DNA of 64,000 nt, taken from assembly GCA_964589625.1 (NCBI GenBank), contig CAZPSH010000013.1, positions 1 to 64,000 on the forward strand, given 5' to 3'. The notes under the pieces are model-generated. The model was not told where the DNA came from, made no database searches, and was given only the letters and a program-made list of their open reading frames with translations. This DNA is from JBFLVU01 sp964589625 (lineage in GTDB: Bacteria > Acidobacteriota > UBA4820 > DSQY01). Positions 16,883-26,500 of the stretch are shown here, piece after piece; positions within the stretch are counted from its first letter, which is position 1, and each line of letters begins with the position of its first letter. The position numbers were made by a program, and so were the translations under genes.

Positions 16883-18276
16883 AGCCCGGGGAAGACCGGC
16901 GCCCGAAACCGCGGCCCGGCCCGCCCCGGCGAAACCTGAGGGCCCTGGCGGCGCGCCTGCTCGAGGAAATCCTCGGGGCCAACCAGTCCCTCAAGGGGGT
17001 GGTCCAGAGGGAGCAGGCCAGACTGACCCGGGAGGACGACCGGGCCCTCCTGCGGGAGCTGGTGGCCGGACCGGTGCGGACCCTGCCCTTCCTGGACTGG
17101 GCCATGGAGGAGTGCACCTCCCGGGGCCTCGATCGAACGCAGAAGGAGCTCCTCCACATTCTCCGGGTGGGCGCCTACCAGATCCTGTTCCTCGACCGCA
17201 TCCCGGCCTACGCGGCGGTCCACGAATGCGTGGAGGCCGCCAAGAGCCTGAACCCCGGCGCGGGCGGATTCGTCAACGGAATCCTCCGCAGCATTTCGGA
17301 AAAGCGCGACTCTCTCCTCGAAGCCCGGATCCGTCTCCCAGGGGCCGAAGGCGCGGCCCTCCGGAACGGGGCTCCGGTCTGGCTCGCGGTCCGGTACGAA
17401 AGGCGCTTCGGCGAGGAGGGCGAGGCGCTCCTGCAGGCACTTTCTACCCCGGCATCCACCTCGATCCTATTTATGGGCCCGGGTGCCGAGGCCCAGGGCC
17501 TCCCCATTCTGGAGCGCGAGGGCTTCCGGCTGACCGCCGAAACCGCCCTTCCCCTCACGTACCGCGTGGAATCGGGCAACCCCGCGGATTCGGACGCCTT
17601 TGCACGCGGCCTCTTTTACGTCATGGACCCGGCCTCCCAGATCCCCGCGCTCCTCCTCCCGGTGGCGCGCGGGGGGCGAATCCTTGACCTGTGCGCGGCT
17701 CCCGGCGGCAAGACCATCCGCCTCGCCCTCCGCACCGGGGAGGAGCGCCGCCTCGTGGCCGCCGACCGCAACCGGCGCCGCCTTCGACAGATGGCCCAGA
17801 ATCTCAAACGGCTCGGATTCCCCTCCATCCGCCTGGTGGCGGCCGAAGCCCCCGGACCCCTGCCCTTCGCGGGGGGCTGGGACGGCGTTCTCGTGGACGC
17901 GCCCTGCTCCTCCCTCGGAACCCTGCGGCGGAACCCCGAGATCCGGTGGCAGACGACGGAGGCGGACCTGGAGCGCCACAGCGCTCGGCAGGGCCGCCTT
18001 CTTTCCGCGGCGGCGGATCTGGTGAAGCCCGGCGGCCACCTCCTGTATTCGGTTTGTTCCATCGAGCCCGAGGAGACCCTCGACCCGGTTCAGGCCCTGC
18101 TCGCCTCCAGGCCCGACTTCATCCCCGAGGCGCTGAAGCCGCCCGAGGCGTTGGAGCCCCTCCTCGAACCGGCGGGGGAGGGACGGGCCTACGTCCTGCC
18201 TTCGAAGGTACCCTGGGACGGCTTCTTCGTGGCCCTGCTCAAGCGGAAGGGCAAGCGCCTAAAGGCCTCCACCTGA
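16879..18276 (+). CDS. rsmB: 16S rRNA m5C967 methyltransferase RsmB
   Basis: This is an RNA (cytosine-5) methyltransferase with an N-terminal NusB-like RNA-binding domain (about residues 20-150). The SAM-dependent catalytic domain follows, with motif I at DLCAAPGGKT, the PCSSLG cysteine loop and the second Cys in YSVCSIEPEE. At 465 residues it is within the family range. The start is GTG at 16879, overlapping the fmt stop (GTGA). A longer in-frame extension into fmt is rejected as shadow. The position after fmt is the usual one in many bacteria. Confidence 0.93.
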   Translation: MKPGEDRRPKPRPGPPRRNLRALAARLLEEILGANQSLKGVVQREQARLTREDDRALLRELVAGPVRTLPFLDWAMEECTSRGLDRTQKELLHILRVGAYQILFLDRIPAYAAVHECVEAAKSLNPGAGGFVNGILRSISEKRDSLLEARIRLPGAEGAALRNGAPVWLAVRYERRFGEEGEALLQALSTPASTSILFMGPGAEAQGLPILEREGFRLTAETALPLTYRVESGNPADSDAFARGLFYVMDPASQIPALLLPVARGGRILDLCAAPGGKTIRLALRTGEERRLVAADRNRRRLRQMAQNLKRLGFPSIRLVAAEAPGPLPFAGGWDGVLVDAPCSSLGTLRRNPEIRWQTTEADLERHSARQGRLLSAAADLVKPGGHLLYSVCSIEPEETLDPVQALLASRPDFIPEALKPPEALEPLLEPAGEGRAYVLPSKVPWDGFFVALLKRKGKRLKAST

Positions 18277-19079
18277 TGCGTCGCCCCCCTCTATCCTGCC
18301 TTGAATCGGGTCCTCGGGACGCTCCACCCGTCCTTCTCGTGCACGGTTTTCCGCTGGACGGGCGGATGTGGGGAGGTGTGGCCCGCCTCCTGGCCCAGAA
18401 ATGGAGGACCCTCGTGCCCGATCTCCGGGGCTTCGGGACGTCACCGCCGGGTCCCGAGAGGTGGACGCTGGAGGATTGCGCGGCGGACCTGGAAGACGTG
18501 GTCCGGACGTGCGGCGCCGTGCCCTGCGCGGCGGTGGGCTTCTCCATGGGCGGGTACGCCGTCCTGGCCCTGGCGGAGCGCGCCCCCGCCGCAATCCGCG
18601 GATTCGCCCTCGTGGATTCGAGGGCCGAAGCCGACGGGGAGCAGGCGCGCCGGGACCGGACCGCCGCGGCGGCCCGCGTGGGATCCAAGGGAACGGCGTG
18701 GCTGGTGGAGGAGATGATCCCTCGGCTCCTCCATCCGGCGAACCTGGAGGGGAATCCCCGCCTGGCGGACGAGGTGCGTCGCCTCATGTCGGCCCAGCCG
18801 GCGGCGTCCGTGCGGGCGGCGATCCTGGCCATGCGGGACCGTCCCTCCCGGGTGGATGTGGTGGAGCGGCTGGATGGCCCCTTTCAGGTTCTGACCGGAT
18901 CCGCCGACGGCCTGACGCCCCCCGCTGAGGGGAGGGCTCTCGCCGCGCGGGCTCCCCAAGGGGAATTTCACGAGATTCAGGGGGCCGGCCACTTGGCTCC
19001 CTTGGAGCGCCCCGCGGACGTCGCGGCCCACCTGGAGGCGTTTCTATCCAGGGTCTTCGGGCGGGGACCGAAGGCGTAA
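18276..19079 (+). CDS. Alpha/beta-fold hydrolase
   Basis: This 267-residue protein has the alpha/beta hydrolase signatures: oxyanion-hole HGFPLDG, nucleophile elbow GFSMGG, an acid candidate in GSADGLTP, and the terminal His in GAGHLAPLERP. It resembles small esterases and MhpC/BioH-like hydrolases; the substrate is unknown. The ATG overlaps the rsmB stop (TGATG), so it is the last gene of the def operon. It converges on another, distantly similar hydrolase on the opposite strand, 22 bases away. Confidence 0.88.
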   Translation: MRRPPLSCLESGPRDAPPVLLVHGFPLDGRMWGGVARLLAQKWRTLVPDLRGFGTSPPGPERWTLEDCAADLEDVVRTCGAVPCAAVGFSMGGYAVLALAERAPAAIRGFALVDSRAEADGEQARRDRTAAAARVGSKGTAWLVEEMIPRLLHPANLEGNPRLADEVRRLMSAQPAASVRAAILAMRDRPSRVDVVERLDGPFQVLTGSADGLTPPAEGRALAARAPQGEFHEIQGAGHLAPLERPADVAAHLEAFLSRVFGRGPKA

Positions 19080-19101
19080 CGGCATCGCTTCCGTCCTGGC
19101 A

Positions 19102-19902
19102 TCAGACCGAACGCAGCGCGAAGGACTCCAGAAGGGCGGCGAGGGCGCCTGGACGTTCGATGGGGGCCATGTGCCCGCACCGGGCCAGGACCTCCAGGCG
19201 AGAGCCCGGGATGCGGCGGTGGGCCTGGCGGCACTCCTCCAGGAACGGGTCTTCGTCCCCTGCGACGAAGAGGGCCGGGGCCCTCAGGCGCTCGAGGCCC
19301 CGGACCGTGTCGAAGCTCCTCGGCTCCGCCGGGGTCAGGAGGTCTGCGGCGCGGTAGCCCTCCATGGCGTTCCGCAGGAGCCGAACCCCCTCCAGAGTGG
19401 CGCGGACCTTTCCGAAGAGACGCCCGGACTGGAGCCTGTCCAGGACCGCCTCGGGGCCGGCGGTCCACGCGACGGCCCGGATCTCCCTGACCCAGGCGGA
19501 GGCCACCGAACGGAAGGGCGCGGGGCCTTCGGGCGGAGGTTCAGCGGAGCCGATGCAGGCCACCGAGAGGGTCCGGCTCGGGTTGGACATGGCGAAAACC
19601 ATGGCCGTTTGCGCCCCCCGGGAGTGCCCGGCCACGTGCGCCGCCGCGATTCCAAGGTGGTCCAGGAGGCGCGCCGCGTCCTCGGCGTCGGCGAGGCGGG
19701 AGAATTCCCCCAGGGGATCGGAGGCGGAGAGCCCGGCATCTCTTGGATCCAGGCGAATTACCCGGAAGCGCTCCGCCAGGGCCGGGACCATGAGATCCCA
19801 GAGGTGGAGATTGAGCGTCCATCCTGGAACGAGCAGGAGAGGAGGACCCTCCCCCTCGACCTCAAAGTGGAGACGGGCGGCGGGGAACTCCAGCAAGGCC
19901 AT
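19102..19902 (-). CDS. Alpha/beta-fold hydrolase
   Basis: This is a second alpha/beta hydrolase, 266 residues, of the epoxide-hydrolase/3-oxoadipate-enol-lactonase-like type. It has the oxyanion segment VPGWTLN, the nucleophile elbow GHSRGA, an Asp in VAGDEDPFLEE and the catalytic His in CGHMAPIERP. It is not identical to its convergent neighbour but shares the AP-ERP ending. The substrate is unknown. It lies 19 bases after the CDGSH gene on the same strand and may be co-transcribed. Confidence 0.87.
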   Translation of the reverse strand: MALLEFPAARLHFEVEGEGPPLLLVPGWTLNLHLWDLMVPALAERFRVIRLDPRDAGLSASDPLGEFSRLADAEDAARLLDHLGIAAAHVAGHSRGAQTAMVFAMSNPSRTLSVACIGSAEPPPEGPAPFRSVASAWVREIRAVAWTAGPEAVLDRLQSGRLFGKVRATLEGVRLLRNAMEGYRAADLLTPAEPRSFDTVRGLERLRAPALFVAGDEDPFLEECRQAHRRIPGSRLEVLARCGHMAPIERPGALAALLESFALRSV

Positions 19903-19921
19903 CGGAGAGGCGGGTCAGGGA

Positions 19922-20158
19922 TCAGAGGTCCCTGTGGCTCCCGTCGCACACGGGCTTGTTCTTGGAGTGCTTGCAGCCGCACCAGGCCACCCGCTTCTGG
20001 GCCTCCAGGGTGTACCGGATGGGACTGTGGCCGGTTCCCTTATGGGAGCCGTCGCAAAAAGGCTGCTTGGCGGATAGGCCGCAGGCGCACCACCAGTGGT
20101 CGCCCGGCTCGGTCTCCTGAACGAAGGGCGCCTTTTGAACGATTTTCGGTTCGGGCAT
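19922..20158 (-). CDS. Tandem CDGSH iron-sulfur domain protein
   Basis: This is a 78-residue protein made of two small CDGSH (mitoNEET-type) motifs: CACG...PFCDGSH at about residues 24-39 and CGCKHSKNKPVCDGSH at about 60-75. Each is expected to hold a 2Fe-2S cluster through three Cys and one His, all present. Such proteins act in redox or iron-sulfur transfer; the partner is unknown. The ATG at 20158 is preceded by a GGAGGAGAT site. It is co-oriented with the hydrolase downstream and the metallopeptidase upstream. Confidence 0.93.
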   Translation of the reverse strand: MPEPKIVQKAPFVQETEPGDHWWCACGLSAKQPFCDGSHKGTGHSPIRYTLEAQKRVAWCGCKHSKNKPVCDGSHRDL

Positions 20159-20213
20159 GAGATCTCCTCCGAGCCGGAAGCAACGCTTTTCCGCTTCGCC
20201 GCATTCCGGCCGG

Positions 20214-20933
20214 TCAGCGGATGAGGAGCAGGGGGCCGTACTGGTTCAGCCAGGCCCTGTGGGCCTCGAAATTGGGAAGTACCTGCGCCACGAGCCGCCA
20301 GAAAGACGGGCCGTGGTGAGGGTGGCGAAGGTGGCACAGCTCGTGGACCACCACGTAGTCGAGAATCGAAGGGGGAGCGAGAAGGAGCCGCCAGTTGAAG
20401 GTGAGGGTCCCTCCGGAGGTACACGCCCCCCAGCGGGTCTTCTGGTCGCGGATGCTCAGCCGTTTGGGCCGGACCCGGAGGAGTGGAGCCAGGGCCTCCA
20501 CGCGCCGGGCCAGGACTTCGCGGGCCTTGACCCGGAGGGCGGCCTGGAGGACTTCCGCCACGGGGGTTTCTCCCCGCCTGGGGACGGTGACCACCACCCG
20601 GTCCCTGTGCCACTCCACCGAGGCGTCTTCGCACGCCACGTTTCGGACCTTGACGGGCAGGTACCGGCCCCGGTAGGGAACCTTCCGGCTCTCCCCGAGA
20701 GGCGGCGGCGCCTCGGCCAGGAGCGTGTCGCGGCGCTCCAGGTGCTCGAGGACCCACTCCGCGTTGTTCCGGATGATGCCGGGCACTCGCCCGGCGGTTC
20801 CCCAGCGGGGGAGCACCACCACGAGTCCGTCCCGCTCCTCCACCTTGAGGAGGACGCGGCGCGCGCGCGCGTTCCGTCGTACCCCGTAGGAGATGGAGCG
20901 GCCCGAAAGAGTGATCCTGCCCCGAGCGATCAT
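20214..20933 (-). CDS. YgjP-like (DUF45) zinc metallopeptidase family protein
   Basis: This is a 239-residue protein of the YgjP/WLM-related DUF45 family. The zinc motif HELCHLRHPHHGPSFW (HExxH plus a downstream His) is intact, and the typical KTRWGACTSGGTLTFNWRL block precedes it. The reaction is uncertain; family members are annotated as metal-dependent peptidase-like. It has a candidate promoter at 20960-20988 and GGAGGGGG before the ATG at 20933. It could be transcribed together with the CDGSH and hydrolase genes. Confidence 0.9.
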   Translation of the reverse strand: MIARGRITLSGRSISYGVRRNARARRVLLKVEERDGLVVVLPRWGTAGRVPGIIRNNAEWVLEHLERRDTLLAEAPPPLGESRKVPYRGRYLPVKVRNVACEDASVEWHRDRVVVTVPRRGETPVAEVLQAALRVKAREVLARRVEALAPLLRVRPKRLSIRDQKTRWGACTSGGTLTFNWRLLLAPPSILDYVVVHELCHLRHPHHGPSFWRLVAQVLPNFEAHRAWLNQYGPLLLIR

Positions 20934-20959
20934 GGAGCCCCCTCCTGGGAGGCCGGGCC

Positions 20960-20988
20960 AGTGTAGGGGCAGTTTGCTCCCGGCGCAA
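20960..20988 (-). promoter_or_regulatory. Possible promoter for the metallopeptidase gene
   Basis: Read on the minus strand, TTGCGC (20988-20983) is followed after 17 bases by TACACT (20965-20960), about 27 bases before the ATG at 20933. Both boxes are imperfect, but the spacing is ideal. Confidence 0.45.
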
Positions 20989-21113
20989 GACCCCCCTTGG
21001 GGATGGAATCAGGGGGGGGAATCGGGGAACAGAGAGAAAACGCAATGGGTTAGGTCGCAGGAAACCGCCCGGGGCCATGGCGCCGCCGACCCCGGCCGGC
21101 CTTTCGGTGGGCG

Positions 21114-22394
21114 CTACTTCTGTTCCTTCGTTCCCCAGAGGTGGGCCAGGTGCACGAAAGTCTCCGTGGCCTTGGCCATCCACTCCAGGCTCACCCACTC
21201 CTGGAGGCCGTGGAAGTTGACCCCTCCGGCGAAGATGTTGGGCGTCGGAACGCCCATGAAGCAGAGCCGGGCGCCGTCCGTTCCGCCCCGTATGAAGCCC
21301 AGCTTCGGCTGGAGACCGGCCCGCCGGACGGCCTCCTCGGCCAGCCCGACGACCTCGGGGAACCGGTCCAGGACCACCTTCATGTTCCGGTAGGATTCCT
21401 GAACACCCACCTCCACCCGGCATCCGGGGAAGGCCTCTTCCGTCTCCAGGGCCAGTCGCCGGAGGTCATCTTCCCGCTCTTCCAGGTCTCGAACCTCAAA
21501 GCCCCGCACGAGCATTTTGATCTCGAGGCGCCCCACCTCCCCGGCGATCACGTAGGGGTGCAGGTAGGATTCCCTCAGCTCGGTGGTTTCGGGCAGGTGG
21601 TCGCCGGGCAGGCGGCCGATAAGCCAGGAGGCGGCCCTCAGGGCGTTGACCATCCGGTTCTTGGCCATGCCGGGGTGGACGTCGATGCCCGTGACGGTCA
21701 CCGTGGCGGCGTCGGCGCAGAAGGTCTCCACCTCCACTTCGCCCAGGATCGAGCCGTCGAAGGTGTAGGCCGCCTCGGCGCCGAATCGCTTCACGTCGAA
21801 GTACTTGGTTCCGTTCCCGGTCTCCTCGTCGGGCGTGAAGCCGACCCGGATCGGGCCGTGCGAAATCTCCGGATGGCGCCGGAGGTAGTCGATGCCCGTC
21901 AGGATCTCCGCGATCCCGGCCTTGTCGTCCGCCCCGAGGAGCGTCGTCCCGTCGGAGGTGATGATCGTGTCGCCCACGCACCGGGCGAGGAGCGGGTTCT
22001 TGGAAGCGAGGATGGTCCGGGACGGGTCGCCCTTCAGGACGATGTCCCCGCCGTCGTACTTCGGCAGAACCTGGGGAGCCACCCCGTCCCCCCGGGTGGC
22101 GGGATAGGTGTCCACGTGGGCCAGGAATCCCACGACGGGGGCCGTGCGACCCTTCGTCAGGTTGGCGGGTAAGGTCCCGAACAGGTATCCGTTGGCGTCC
22201 AGTTCCACGTCCTGGAGGCCCAAGTCCAGCAGTTCCGTCTGGAGGAGCCGGAGAAGGTCCCACTGGCCGGGAGTGGACGGGTAGGTCTCGCTCGTTTCGC
22301 TGGACTGTGTATCGACCCTTACGTACCGGAGAAACCGCTCCAGCAGGTCCTTCTTTTCGGCCTCGCCCAGCGTGACTGATATCGGCTCGCTCAT
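21114..22394 (-). CDS. pepT: Peptidase T (tripeptide aminopeptidase, M20B)
   Basis: This cytosolic di-zinc aminopeptidase releases the N-terminal residue of tripeptides. Zinc and catalytic motifs are all seen: HVDTYPA, GADDKAG, DEETGNG, the FDG-containing segment, and RGGTDG near the C-terminus. The dimerisation domain lies between about residues 205 and 315. At 426 residues it is close to the usual length. The ATG at 22394 is used because the family N-terminus (LLERFLRYVRVDTQS) follows directly; the open frame upstream is not family-like. It stands alone between two intergenic gaps of 150-180 bases. Confidence 0.95.
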   Translation of the reverse strand: MSEPISVTLGEAEKKDLLERFLRYVRVDTQSSETSETYPSTPGQWDLLRLLQTELLDLGLQDVELDANGYLFGTLPANLTKGRTAPVVGFLAHVDTYPATRGDGVAPQVLPKYDGGDIVLKGDPSRTILASKNPLLARCVGDTIITSDGTTLLGADDKAGIAEILTGIDYLRRHPEISHGPIRVGFTPDEETGNGTKYFDVKRFGAEAAYTFDGSILGEVEVETFCADAATVTVTGIDVHPGMAKNRMVNALRAASWLIGRLPGDHLPETTELRESYLHPYVIAGEVGRLEIKMLVRGFEVRDLEEREDDLRRLALETEEAFPGCRVEVGVQESYRNMKVVLDRFPEVVGLAEEAVRRAGLQPKLGFIRGGTDGARLCFMGVPTPNIFAGGVNFHGLQEWVSLEWMAKATETFVHLAHLWGTKEQK

Positions 22395-22544
22395 GCCCTG
22401 ACCCCTTCGTATCGTCTGGCGTTCACGGGAGCCGGACGTCCCGGGGGTTGGGCGCCGCGCTCTCCTCTGTTCTGTGGGGATGCCCCCCGGGATTCCGCCG
22501 CCTGCGGACCGGTCCATCGTCCGGGCCGGCAGGAGGCGGTGATC

Positions 22545-23534
22545 TTACCGGTAGCTCTGAAGCGTCTTCATGTAATTCGCGCGCTCGAAGGCCGTCGGCT
22601 CGGGGCAGCACTTCTGGCTCAGGCTGCCGATCATCTGCCGCACGGAGACGTACTCCTTCTCCTCCATCCAGGCCCGCAGGCCCTTTAAAACCTCCGCGGC
22701 CCGCTCGACCCCGTGGAGAAGGAGGGCCGAAGCCATCATGGTCACGTTGGCTCCCGCCATGAGCATCTTGACCACGTCCTCGCTCCGGTGGATTCCGCTC
22801 GTGGCCGCCAGGTCCGGACGGATCCGGCCGTGGAGGATGGCGATCCACCGAAGGGGGAGACGCATCTCCTGGGGAGTCGAAAGGACGAGGTTGGGTTTGA
22901 CATCGAGCTCTTCGAGATCGATGTCGGGCTGGTAGAAGCGGTTGAAGAGGACCAGGGCGTCGGCGCCGGCCTCGTCGAGCTGCTTCGCCATGTGGGCCAT
23001 GTTGCTGAAGTAGGGATTCAGCTTGACGGCCACGGGGATGGTCACGGCGGACTTGACGGTGCGGACGTCCTCCAGGTACATGCGCTCCACGTCCACGCCC
23101 GGAAGGTTCGGGTCCGTGGGGATGTAGTAGACGTTCAGCTCCAGGGCATCCGCCCCCGCCTCCTGGATCTTCTTCGCATAATCCATCCAGCCGCCCACGG
23201 AAACCCCGTTGAGGCTCGCGATGACGGGGATGGACAGGGCGGCCTTGGCCTTGCGGACGTGCTCCAGGTACTCCTCCGGACCGTGGATGTATTCGTCACT
23301 CGGCGGAAAATAGGAAGTGGCCTCGGCGAAGCTCTCCGATCCGTAGGAGAGGAAGTGGTCCAGCCCTTCGCTCTCCTGCCGGATCTGCTCCTCGAAGAGG
23401 GATTCGAGAACCACGGCGGCGAGGCCCTTTTCCTCCATGTGCTTGAGCGTGTCGAGGTCCGAGGTGAGGGGGCTCGCGGAAGCCACGAGCGGGTTCCTCA
23501 GGTTCAGTCCCATGTAGGTGGTCGAAAGGTCCAT
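22545..23534 (-). CDS. Dihydroorotate dehydrogenase-like flavoprotein
   Basis: This FMN-barrel protein resembles class 1 dihydroorotate dehydrogenase: N-terminal LSTTYMGLNLRNPLVASASP, central SLNGVSVGGW, LELNVYY and a C-terminal phosphate-binding TSGIHRSEDV. Such DHOD-like proteins often sit beside pyruvate:ferredoxin oxidoreductase genes, as here (54 bases after the PFOR stop), so an electron-transfer or unrelated oxidoreductase role is likelier than pyrimidine synthesis. The ATG at 23534 has AAGGGG upstream; a TTG 24 bases earlier is less likely. Length is 329 residues. Confidence 0.85.
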   Translation of the reverse strand: MDLSTTYMGLNLRNPLVASASPLTSDLDTLKHMEEKGLAAVVLESLFEEQIRQESEGLDHFLSYGSESFAEATSYFPPSDEYIHGPEEYLEHVRKAKAALSIPVIASLNGVSVGGWMDYAKKIQEAGADALELNVYYIPTDPNLPGVDVERMYLEDVRTVKSAVTIPVAVKLNPYFSNMAHMAKQLDEAGADALVLFNRFYQPDIDLEELDVKPNLVLSTPQEMRLPLRWIAILHGRIRPDLAATSGIHRSEDVVKMLMAGANVTMMASALLLHGVERAAEVLKGLRAWMEEKEYVSVRQMIGSLSQKCCPEPTAFERANYMKTLQSYR

Positions 23535-23588
23535 GACGTACCCCTTCTCGTTCTGCAAGGGCGGCGCCCCGCGGCGCCGCCGACGCGC

Positions 23589-26500
23589 TCAGGAATCCTT
23601 CTGCTCCGCCTCGGGGGCTGTCCCGGCCCCGAAGGCCATGGACGCCATCTGCTCGTATACGCGCCAGCGCTGTTTGATCTCGGCGTCGCCGATCTCGAGG
23701 AGGCGCTTGGCGCTCTCGGGATGGCTCTTTGTGAGCATTCTAAACCGGGTCTCCTTGAGGGCGTAGTCCGCGAAGGAGATCTTGGGCGCCTTCGAGTCGA
23801 GCTTGAGGGGGTTCTTGCCGCCGGCGGCCAGGTCCGGGTTATAGCGGAAGAGGGGCCAGGCGCCGCACTCCACCGCCTCCTTCTGGTGGGCCATGCCCTC
23901 CATGAGGTCGAATCCGTGGGCGATGCAGTGGCTGTAGGCGATGATGAGGGAGGGGCCGTCGTAAGCCTCGGCCTCCAGGAAGGCCTTGACCGTCTGGGCG
24001 TCGCTGGCCCCCATGGCCACGCGGGCCACGTAGATGTTCCCGTAGGACATGGCGATCAGGCCCAGGTCCTTCTTCGGCATGGGCTTCCCGGCCGCGGCGA
24101 ACTTGGCCACGGCGGCCATGGGTGTGGCTTTGGAGCACTGCCCGCCCGTGTTGGAGTAGACCTCCGTGTCGAGGACGAGGACGTTCACGTTGCGTCCCGA
24201 GGCCAGGACGTGGTCCAGCCCGCCGTACCCGATGTCGTAGGCCCACCCGTCGCCGCCCACAACCCAGACGCTCTTCTTGACGAGGGCGTCGGCGACGGAG
24301 AGGAGGTTCCGGGCTTCGGGATGGGACGAGGAGGCCAGCTTCTCCTTGAGCTCCGCCACTCGGCGGCGTTGGGCGGCGATTCCCGCCTCGTCGTCCTGGG
24401 GCCCAGTGAGGAGACCGTCCACGAGCCCGTCGCCGAGATCCGGACGCATCCGCTCGAGGATCTCGCGGGCGTACTCGTTGTGCTTGTCCAGGGTGAGGCG
24501 GAAGCCGTAGCCGAATTCGGCGTTGTCCTCGAAGAGGGAGTTGGACCAGGCCGGACCCCGGCCGTCGCGGTTCACGGCGTAAGGGGTGGTGGGGAGATTG
24601 GCGCCGTAGATGGAGGAGCAGCCCGTGGCGTTGGCGATGATGGCCCGGTCGCCGAAGAGCTGGGTGAGCAGTTTCACGTAGGGGGTTTCGCCGCAACCGG
24701 CGCAGGCGCCCGAAAACTCGAAGAGGGGCTGGAGGAACTGGGAGCCCTTCACCGTGTCGATCTTGACGGCGGCCCGGTCCACCTCGGGGAGGGAGAGGAA
24801 GAACTCGAAGTTGTCGCGCTCGGGAAGGCGTAGGGGGATCTGGTCGGCCATGTCGAGGGCCTTGTGCCGGGCGTTGCTCTTGTCCTTGGCCGGGCAGGCT
24901 GCCACGCAGAGTCCGCACCCCGTGCAGTCCTCCGGGGCCACCTGGACGGTGTACTTCATGCCCTTGAACTCCTGGCCCTTGTAATCCATGGACTTGAAGG
25001 TGGCCGGGGCGTCCTTCAGAAGGGCCGGGTCGTAGGCCTTGATGCGGATGGAGGCGTGGGGGCAGACGAGGGCGCACTTTCCGCACTGGATGCAGATCTT
25101 CTCGTCCCACACCGGGATTTCAAGGGCGATGTTGCGCTTCTCCCACTGGGCGGTGGCCGTGGGGAAGGTTCCGTCGCAGGGCATCTCGGACACCCGAACC
25201 TCGTCCCCCCTGTTGGCGAGGATCTTGGCCAGCGTGGTCTTTACGTACTCGGGGGCCGCGTCGGAGACCACCGGCGGGCGGTCGAAGTCGCTGGTGGCCT
25301 GGGCGGGGATGGCGACCTCGAAGAGGTTGGCCAGGGTCTGGTCCACCGCCTCGAAGTTCTTGCGTACCACGTCCTCGCCTTTCTTCCCGTACGTCTTCTC
25401 GATGGATTTCTTGATGGCGGCGATGGCCTCGTCCTTAGGGAGGACGCCGGAGATGGCGAAGAAGCAGGTCTGCATGATGGTGTTCACGCGCCCGCCCATT
25501 CCCGTCTCCTTGGCCACCTTATACCCGTCGATGACGTAGAAGCGGGCCTTCTTGGCGATGATTTGCTCCTGGACGCTCCGGGGGAGCTTGTCCCAGACCT
25601 CGTCGGCTCCGTAGGGGCTGTTGAGAAGGAAGACGCCGCCGGGCACCAGGTCTTTGAGCATGTCGTACTTTTCGAGAAAGACGAAGGCGTGGCAGGCCAG
25701 GAAGTTGGCCGAGTTCACGAGGTAGATGGAGCGGATGGGCCGGGGACCGAAGCGGAGGTGCGAAACCGTGATGGACCCGGACTTCTTGGAGTCGTAGACG
25801 AAGTAGCCCTGAGCGTAGTTCGCCGTCTCCTCCCCGATGATCTTGATGGAGTTCTTGTTGGCGCCCACGGTGCCGTCGGAGCCGAGGCCGTAGAACAGGC
25901 AGCGGATGACGTCTGCGCTCTCGATGATGAAGGAGGGATCGTACGTCAGGCTCAGGCCCGTTACGTCGTCCTCGATGCCGACCGTGAAGTGATTCTTGGC
26001 CTTCTCCTTGGCGGCCTCGTCGAAGACGGCTTTCACCATGGCGGGGGTGAATTCCTTGGAGGAGAGTCCGTAGCGCCCGCAGATCACGCGGGGGAACCGG
26101 AAGGGGAGGGTTCCCGCGGCCTGGGCCTCGGCCAGAACGGTCATGATGTCCTGGTAGAGGGGTTCGCCCGTGGCGCCCGGCTCTTTGGTGCGGTCGAGGA
26201 CGGCCAAGGTCTTCACGGACCAGGGCAGGGCTTTGATGAAGGCGGCCCCGTCGAAGGGGCGGTAGAGGCGGACCTTGAGCACGCCCACCTTCTCTCCCTG
26301 CCTCCGCAGGAAATCCACGGTTTCCTGCACCGTCTCGGCGGCGGAGCCCATCAGGACGATGACCCGCTCGGCGTCCGGAGCGCCTTCGTAGTCGAAGAGG
26401 TGGTAGGAGCGCCCGGTCACGGCGGCAAACTTGTCCATGGCCGTCTGCACGACCGATGGAAACGCCTGGTAGTACCGGTTGCAGGCCTCTCGGGCCTGGA

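Noticed and set aside
22545..23534. pyrD of pyrimidine biosynthesis
   Set aside because: It has a PFOR-adjacent DHOD-like context and no other pyr genes; the family relation does not prove dihydroorotate as substrate.
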